From: DASSJT01 sp035691065
GTDB taxonomy: Bacteria > Actinomycetota > Actinomycetes > Actinomycetales > Dermatophilaceae
NCBI GenBank assembly: GCA_035691065.1
Contig: DASSJT010000047.1
Coordinates: 1 to 9,966 of the forward strand
Direction of reading: 5' to 3'
DNA: 9,966 nucleotides
Shown here: in pieces, positions 6,268 through 9,966 of the stretch
Layout: every line of letters begins with the position of its first letter
Position numbering within the stretch: position 1 is the first letter of the stretch
The notes under the pieces: generated by a model
Told to the model about the DNA's origin: nothing
The model's input: the letters and a program-made list of their open reading frames with translations, nothing else
Databases searched by the model: none
Made by a program: the position numbers and the translations under genes

Positions 6268-7011
6268 ATGCCTGACAAGCCTGATGACCGCAACGACGCC
6301 ACCATCAGCGAGCTGCCCGAGCGCGCCGGCGGCGACGGGCTCACCGTGCGCCAGCGCCGCGTGCTCGAGGTGATCCGCAACTCGGTGGATCGCCGCGGCT
6401 ACCCGCCCAGCCTTCGCGAGATCGGGGAGGCCGTGGGGCTCACCTCCCCCAGCTCAGTGGCCCACCAGCTGTCCACCCTCGAGCGCAAGGGATACCTCCG
6501 CCGAGACCCCAACCGGCCACGCGCCATCGAGATCGTCTCTCCCGACGCCCCCGCCGACATGCGCGGCTACCGCGGCGGAGCGGCTCCCGACGACGAGGCA
6601 GCGTTCGACGAGACCGGTGTCTACGACCAACGGCCGCAGGCCTCCTACGTGCCGGTCCTCGGCCGCATCGCGGCTGGCGTGCCGATCACGGCTGAAGAGC
6701 TGGTTGAGGACGTCTTCCCGCTCCCCCGCCAGCTCGTGGGCGAGGGCCAGCTGTTCCTCCTCCAGGTCGTCGGCGACTCCATGGTCGACGCAGCCATCTG
6801 CGACGGCGACTGGGTGGTCGTGCGCCAGCAGCCCACCGCTGACAACGGCGACATCGTCGCGGCACTGCTCGACAACGAGGCGACGGTCAAGACCTTCAAG
6901 CGCAAGGACGGCAAGGTCTGGCTGCTCCCGCACAACCCCGCGTTCGAGCCGATCGACGCCACCCACGCGACGATTCTCGGCAAGGTCACAGCGGTCCTGC
7001 GGCGCGTCTGA
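6268..7011 (+). CDS. lexA: LexA repressor, SOS-response master regulator
   Basis: 247 residues. An N-terminal winged helix-turn-helix (about 24-90: LTVRQRRVLEVIRNSV, GYPPSLREIGEAVGLTSPSS, HQLSTLERKGYLRR) binds SOS boxes. The C-terminal S24-type peptidase domain (about 127-247) holds the self-cleavage bond Ala136-Gly137 in GRIAAGVPI and the Ser171/Lys208 catalytic dyad (GDSMVDAAI; TVKTFKR). On DNA damage, RecA filaments trigger cleavage and derepression. The linker (91-126) is acidic and of normal actinobacterial length. The ATG at 6268 follows GGAGAGGG at 6258-6265. The LexA boxes 180-280 bases upstream support autoregulation together with the divergent LysM division inhibitor. All catalytic residues are intact. 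Confidence 0.98.
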   Translation: MPDKPDDRNDATISELPERAGGDGLTVRQRRVLEVIRNSVDRRGYPPSLREIGEAVGLTSPSSVAHQLSTLERKGYLRRDPNRPRAIEIVSPDAPADMRGYRGGAAPDDEAAFDETGVYDQRPQASYVPVLGRIAAGVPITAEELVEDVFPLPRQLVGEGQLFLLQVVGDSMVDAAICDGDWVVVRQQPTADNGDIVAALLDNEATVKTFKRKDGKVWLLPHNPAFEPIDATHATILGKVTAVLRRV

Positions 7012-7031
7012 GGAGGCCCCGCCGGCGGTCG

Positions 7032-7064
7032 GCCCGGAAAAGGCCGGGCGCCGCGTCGGCGCCC
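7032..7064 (+). terminator. Hairpins after lexA, probable terminator
   Basis: Two alternative stems: GCCCGG (7032-7037) with CCGGGC (7044-7049), and a perfect 8-bp stem GGGCGCCG (7046-7053) with CGGCGCCC (7057-7064) around CGT. They overlap by four bases and so exclude each other in full. No T-run follows. The position, 20-50 bases after lexA and just before the next gene's start, favours termination. Confidence 0.5.
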
Positions 7065-7069
7065 ACGGG

Positions 7070-7082
7070 TAGAACTGGGCCC
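7070..7082 (+). promoter_or_regulatory. Possible leaderless promoter -10 element
   Basis: TAGAACT (7070-7076) lies six bases before the ATG at 7083, with no Shine-Dalgarno sequence between. That is the usual spacing of leaderless actinobacterial transcripts. It would give the gene its own transcript after the lexA hairpins. Confidence 0.4.
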
Positions 7083-7895
7083 ATGCAGACACGACTGGAC
7101 TTCCCGGCATACCTCCAGCACATCGAGCAGCAGTCGGCGCGGTTCTCCGAGGCGCTCGCCACCGCGCGGGGCGATGAGCAGGTGCCTTCCTGTCCTGACT
7201 GGACGGCCGACGACCTGCTCTACCATCTCGGCCAGGTGCACACCTACTGGTCCCGTGTGGTGGGCGAGGGCGCCCTCACCTACGCCGAGGTCGAGGCGTT
7301 CAAAGACCCCGAGCGTCCCGACAGCCACGACGGACTCGTGGAGTTCTCCCGCTCTGCCACGGCTCGGCTGGTCGAGGTCCTGGCGGCTGTCGACCCTGCC
7401 GACCCGAGGTGGACGTGGTCGGAGGAGCAGACGGCCGGCTTCACCTTCCGCCGGCAGGCCCACGAGGCGATGATCCACCGGCTCGACGCGGAGCTCACCA
7501 CCGGTCAGCGCACGCCGCTCGACCCCGCGCTCGCCACCGACGGCGTCGACGAGGTCCTCAAGATCATGTATGCCGGGTGCCCGCCCTGGGGGTCGATCTC
7601 GCCTCATGAGGGGCGCACCGTGCTCGTCGAGTCCACCGACACCGGCGCCGCGTGGCTGGTGACGCTTGCTCGGTTCACGGGCACCAACCCGAAGGACGGG
7701 AAGACCTACGACGAGGGCGACATCGTCGTCGCCAACGCGGTCCCGGAGCAGCGGGCCGCCGCAGCCATCCGCGGCACCGCGGCCGACCTCGACTCCTGGC
7801 TCTGGCACCGCCCCACGGTGGGCGAGCTGGCGCGCAACGGCGACGCCGACGTTCTGCGCGAGCTCGACGCAGTGCTGGCCCAGCCGCTCAACTGA
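7083..7895 (+). CDS. Maleylpyruvate isomerase-family, mycothiol-dependent DinB-like protein
   Basis: 270 residues. The N-terminal DinB-like four-helix bundle (about 8-140) contains PSCPDWTADDLLYHLGQVH and RRQAHEAMIHRLDAE. His48, Glu128 and His132 match the metal-ligand pattern His, Glu-x3-His of the Corynebacterium glutamicum mycothiol-dependent maleylpyruvate isomerase. The remaining part (about 150-265, from PLDPALATDGVDEV through VANAVPEQRAAAAIRGTAADLDSWLWHR) is the C-terminal domain usual for this family. Such proteins use mycothiol, the actinobacterial thiol, in isomerase or transferase reactions; many copies occur per genome and most have no known substrate. There is no neighbouring gentisate or aromatic pathway gene here, so the true isomerase role is doubtful. 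No SD is visible, so the gene is probably leaderless. Confidence 0.88.
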   Translation: MQTRLDFPAYLQHIEQQSARFSEALATARGDEQVPSCPDWTADDLLYHLGQVHTYWSRVVGEGALTYAEVEAFKDPERPDSHDGLVEFSRSATARLVEVLAAVDPADPRWTWSEEQTAGFTFRRQAHEAMIHRLDAELTTGQRTPLDPALATDGVDEVLKIMYAGCPPWGSISPHEGRTVLVESTDTGAAWLVTLARFTGTNPKDGKTYDEGDIVVANAVPEQRAAAAIRGTAADLDSWLWHRPTVGELARNGDADVLRELDAVLAQPLN

Positions 7896-7938
7896 CCTGT
7901 GGGGGCTGGCTGGCCTGCGACCGGCCGTCACGGCGTCG

Positions 7939-8053
7939 GGTCAGTCCTCGGGCAACAGGTCAATCCTCGGAAGAACCTCAGCTCCTTGGGGAGAAGCTCA
8001 GTTCCTCGGCCAACAGGTCAGTCCTGGGGGAACAGGTCAGTCCTGGGGCAACA
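7939..8053. repeat. 19-bp tandem repeat array (six units) over the end of the DUF4259 gene
   Basis: Units: 7939-7957 (GGTCAGTCCTCGGGCAACA), 7958-7976, 7977-7996 (20 bp), 7997-8015, 8016-8034 (GGTCAGTCCTGGGGGAACA) and 8035-8053 (GGTCAGTCCTGGGGCAACA). The two units nearest the gene differ at one base, and divergence rises away from it. The last unit contains the TGA stop (8037-8039) and the final codons of the DUF4259 gene, so the array looks like successive duplication of that gene's end. It fills most of the gap to the convergent gene ending at 7895. Confidence 0.9.
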
Positions 8054-8468
8054 GGTCCCTGAACCGGTCGATCGACTCGCGGACCTCCGGGGTCAGCCCC
8101 GCATCGGTCCACAGCTCCCACCACTCGTTGTCAACGGGGTCGAGCGCTCGGTCGAATGCCTGCCTCGCCAGCTCGCTGAGGTCGTCGTCCACCTCCAGCG
8201 GGTCGGTCAGCACCCAGCTCGGCAGCATCGGCTCATGGTTGAGCGACTCGCCGTGCTCGTCGGGCGGGTCGGCCGACACGGCGACCACGGCAGCAGCTGC
8301 GACGGCCTCGGCCATGCTGGGGGCCTCGACGTAGCCGGCCGAGCGGAGCACACCCCGTATCGCCTTCCGTACCAGGCGCGGGCGGTCGTCGGGCTCGGCA
8401 TCCTCGAGCTCGTCGAGGAAGTCGAGGGCGTCGTCGTTCTGGAAGGGCCCAGTTCCCGTAGCGCCCAT
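8037..8468 (-). CDS. DUF4259 family protein
   Basis: 143 residues, acidic. The N-terminus MGATGTGPFQNDDALDFLDE (1-20) is the signature of DUF4259 proteins, which usually begin MG.WG.GPF.ND.A.DFL. It is followed by an Ala-rich helix (AEAVAAAAVVAVSAD, 53-67), a loop with LPSWVL, and helices with ELARQAFDRALDP and EWWELW. Length fits the family. No function is known for it, though it often occurs as a single cytosolic protein. The ATG at 8468 has GAGGGG at 8475-8480, six bases away. A possible promoter lies at 8538-8566. Its last codons (Leu-Leu-Pro-Gln-Asp) lie in a 19-bp unit that is repeated downstream. Confidence 0.85.
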   Translation of the reverse strand: MGATGTGPFQNDDALDFLDELEDAEPDDRPRLVRKAIRGVLRSAGYVEAPSMAEAVAAAAVVAVSADPPDEHGESLNHEPMLPSWVLTDPLEVDDDLSELARQAFDRALDPVDNEWWELWTDAGLTPEVRESIDRFRDLLPQD

Positions 8469-8537
8469 GGAGTTCCCCTCTTCGCGTGATGGGTCCGGGA
8501 TGCGGCGGGCGCTGGCGGGCACCCACCCCCACTGGCG

Positions 8538-8566
8538 ATGGTAGGAGGGGCGGGCGCGCCTGTGGA
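8538..8566 (-). promoter_or_regulatory. Possible promoter of the DUF4259 gene
   Basis: On the minus strand, TCCACA (8566-8561), a 17-base spacer, then TACCAT (8543-8538). A leader of about 60 bases would precede the gene. The -35 matches TTGACA at four of six positions only. Confidence 0.35.
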
Positions 8567-8643
8567 GAGGAAGGGGCCGACAGATTGCCTGGTCCGCCAA
8601 ACGCAGGCGCAGCCCGCTCTGGGCCCGATTCGCGTTCCAGCGG

Positions 8644-9243
8644 TCAGTCGGAACGCGGGAGGCGCTGGTACCACGCCGTGTCGACGAACCGCCCGAACTT
8701 CTGCCCGACCTCACGCAGCGTGCCGACGTGGTCGAAGCCGAACGACCGGTGCAGGGCCTCGCTGGCCGGGTTCGGGAGGGCGATGACCGCGACCTGGGTG
8801 TGCACCTCGGCGAACCCGTCCAACGTGCCCAGCAGAACGGCATACAGTCGCCGACCAAGACCGAGCCCGCGCGCCCCCTCGGCGACGTAGACACTCGTCT
8901 CCTTGGTGCCCGCGTATGCGGGGCGCGGCCGGAACGGGCCCGACAGTGCGTAGCCGACCACGTCGTCGCCGCGGGTGGCGACCATGACCAGGTCGCCGGG
9001 CCCGTGGGCGGCGAGTTTCTCTCCGAGGTATGCCGTGCCGCGCTCCTCCACGTCGAACGTCGCCACCGAGGTGCGCACCTGCTCGTTGTAGATCGCCGCC
9101 ATGGCCGGCAGGTCGTCCATCGTGGCCTCTCGGATAGCGATGCCGTGGTGGGGTGCCTCCGGGCCCGAGGCGCCGGTGGTCGGGGTGGCGGTTGGCGAGG
9201 GTGTCGGGCCCGAGTGGGTGCTGTGGTCGGGGTCGTTCGGCAT
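8644..9243 (-). CDS. GNAT-family N-acetyltransferase (phosphinothricin acetyltransferase/YncA-like)
   Basis: 199 residues. A non-conserved Pro/Thr/Ser-rich leader (1-35) precedes a GNAT domain: beta-1/alpha-1 IAIREATMDDLPAMAAIYNE (35-54), the VGYAL strand (96-100), motif A TSVYVAEGARGLGLGRRLY (116-134) with the acetyl-CoA pyrophosphate loop RGLGLG, then ALPNPASEALHRSFGFDHVG and KFGRFVDTAWYQR (182-194). This layout, with I.NEQV.TS..TF near the start and the closing FG...D..WYQ, is that of the Pat/Bar/YncA group that acetylates the amino group of amino acids or analogues. The substrate cannot be read from sequence. ATG at 9243 is preferred: TACAGT ends six bases before it, as in leaderless genes. 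An in-frame ATG at 9264 has no SD. Confidence 0.9.
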   Translation of the reverse strand: MPNDPDHSTHSGPTPSPTATPTTGASGPEAPHHGIAIREATMDDLPAMAAIYNEQVRTSVATFDVEERGTAYLGEKLAAHGPGDLVMVATRGDDVVGYALSGPFRPRPAYAGTKETSVYVAEGARGLGLGRRLYAVLLGTLDGFAEVHTQVAVIALPNPASEALHRSFGFDHVGTLREVGQKFGRFVDTAWYQRLPRSD

Positions 9244-9249
9244 AGCGGC

Positions 9250-9255
9250 ACTGTA
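9250..9255 (-). promoter_or_regulatory. Leaderless -10 element of the acetyltransferase gene
   Basis: On the minus strand TACAGT is followed by GCCGCT and then ATG, so transcription would start on the A of the start codon. TANNNT is the core actinobacterial -10 pattern. No -35 of note is visible. Confidence 0.5.
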
Positions 9256-9273
9256 GGAGTCCATGCTGGGGTG

Positions 9274-9873
9274 GTGAGCGAAGCAGCGAAGGACCGACGA
9301 CGGATGTGGGACGAGCGGTACGCCGCCGAGCAGGTGTGGAGTGCCGAGCCGAACGCGCTCGTCGCGGAGATCGTGGGCGGGTGGCCACCGGGTCGGGCGC
9401 TGGACCTCGGAGCCGGTGAGGGGCGTCACGCGCTGTGGTTGGCATCCCTGGGCTGGGCCGTGACGGCGGTGGACTTCTCCTCTGTGGGCATCGACCGGGG
9501 TCGGGCGCTCGCGGCATCCCGGGGGTTGGACATCGACTGGGTGGTGGCCGACGCCACCGAGTGGCTGCCCCCCGAGAGCGCGGAGTTTGACCTGGTGCTG
9601 GTCGCCTACCTCCACCTGGCCGAGGACGTAGTACGGCGGGCAGCAGACTGGCTGGCCCCGGGTGGGTCCCTGGTGGTGGTCGGGCATGCCCTTCGCAATC
9701 TCACCGAGGGCGTCGGCGGACCGCAGGATCCCTCGATCCTCCAGACGCCGGAGGGCCTCCGACGGGCCGCAGAGGGCCTGGATGTGAAGCGGTGTGAGGA
9801 GGTGACGCGGCCGACGGAGGCCGGCACTGCCATCGACGTCGTGCTGGTCGCGCGTCGTCCCGACGCCTCATAA
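9274..9873 (+). CDS. Class I SAM-dependent methyltransferase (TehB-like small methyltransferase)
   Basis: 199 residues from the GTG at 9274; GTG 9271 or ATG 9304 are alternatives. The N-terminus MWDERYAAEQVWSAEPN (11-27) is typical of a family of small soluble methyltransferases. Motif I is ALDLGAGEGRHALWLA (42-57), the acidic residue after strand beta-2 is Asp67 in VTAVDFS, then VVADATEW (90-97), FDLVLVAYLHL (105-115) and LAPGGSLVVVGH (127-138). All parts of a SAM-binding Rossmann fold are present. Family members are often annotated as tellurite-resistance or thiopurine methyltransferases, but the substrate cannot be told. It is divergent from the acetyltransferase with only 30 bases between the chosen starts and no SD, so both are probably leaderless. 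The TAA stop lies in the first unit of a 14-bp array. Confidence 0.9.
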   Translation: MSEAAKDRRRMWDERYAAEQVWSAEPNALVAEIVGGWPPGRALDLGAGEGRHALWLASLGWAVTAVDFSSVGIDRGRALAASRGLDIDWVVADATEWLPPESAEFDLVLVAYLHLAEDVVRRAADWLAPGGSLVVVGHALRNLTEGVGGPQDPSILQTPEGLRRAAEGLDVKRCEEVTRPTEAGTAIDVVLVARRPDAS

Positions 9874-9951
9874 CGCGCGAGTCATGGCGCGCGAGTCATG
9901 GCGCGCGAGTCATAGCGCGCGAGTCATAGCGCGCGGGTCATGGCGCGCGAC
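9868..9951. repeat. 14-bp tandem repeat array (six units) over the methyltransferase stop codon
   Basis: TCAT recurs at 9868, 9882, 9896, 9910, 9924 and 9938, exactly 14 bp apart. The unit is TCAT(G/A)GCGCGCGAG with small variants. The first unit (TCATAACGCGCGAG) contains the TAA stop of the methyltransferase. GCGCGC blocks of adjacent units can pair across an 8-nt loop to give small hairpins. The last bases of the window (9952-9966) show nothing further. Confidence 0.93.
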
Positions 9952-9966
9952 GCCCGATCAGGGAGG

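Noticed and set aside
6080..6373. Plus-strand frame of 97 codons starting in the LexA boxes
   Set aside because: It overlaps the start of lexA out of frame, its start lies upstream of the predicted transcription start, and it shows no SD.
7939..8053. CRISPR array
   Set aside because: Units are contiguous 19-20 bp repeats with no unique spacers; the same holds for the 11-bp and 14-bp arrays.
8728..9273. Upstream extension of the methyltransferase frame
   Set aside because: It is antisense to the conserved acetyltransferase; methyltransferase homology begins near 9304.

Overview
This window is chromosomal DNA of very high G+C content with strongly GC-biased third codon positions. It looks actinobacterial: a LexA of actinobacterial type with TCGAAC-N4-GTTCGA operators, a mycothiol-type DinB/maleylpyruvate-isomerase-family enzyme, several apparently leaderless genes, and a formate dehydrogenase closest in wording to actinomycete enzymes. 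A Micrococcales genus (for example an Intrasporangiaceae member) is my best guess; that is inference.

Layout. Positions 1-3712 (minus) hold the start of a formate dehydrogenase operon: fdhA, a selenoprotein read through an in-frame TGA at 3143-3145 with a SECIS-like hairpin just downstream, followed with a one-base overlap (TGATG) by fdhB, which leaves the window. An 11-bp repeat array (3770-3888) lies between fdhA and a divergent winged-helix protein (3934-5121, plus) that resembles AlkZ/YcaQ-type DNA glycosylases. Positions 5122-5472 hold a 56-bp direct repeat with a strong hairpin, a degenerate 24/25-bp repeat, and a decayed C-terminal scrap of a SnoaL-like protein (5334-5438, minus).

Positions 5473-7064 form an SOS locus: a small membrane-anchored LysM protein (minus, like the SOS division inhibitors Rv2719c/DivS) facing lexA (plus) across a region with one perfect and three imperfect LexA boxes overlapping both predicted promoters. 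Next come a mycothiol-dependent maleylpyruvate-isomerase-family protein (7083-7895, plus), a DUF4259-type protein (8037-8468, minus), a GNAT acetyltransferase (8644-9243, minus) and a divergent class I methyltransferase (9274-9873, plus).

The least ordinary traits are the selenocysteine formate dehydrogenase with a repeat-derived Asp/Asn/His-rich insertion, and the density of short tandem repeats. Three arrays (56, 19 and 14 bp) each overlap the stop codon of a gene. I found no CRISPR array, insertion sequence, tRNA or rRNA, and no convincing evidence of a wholly new multi-gene system.
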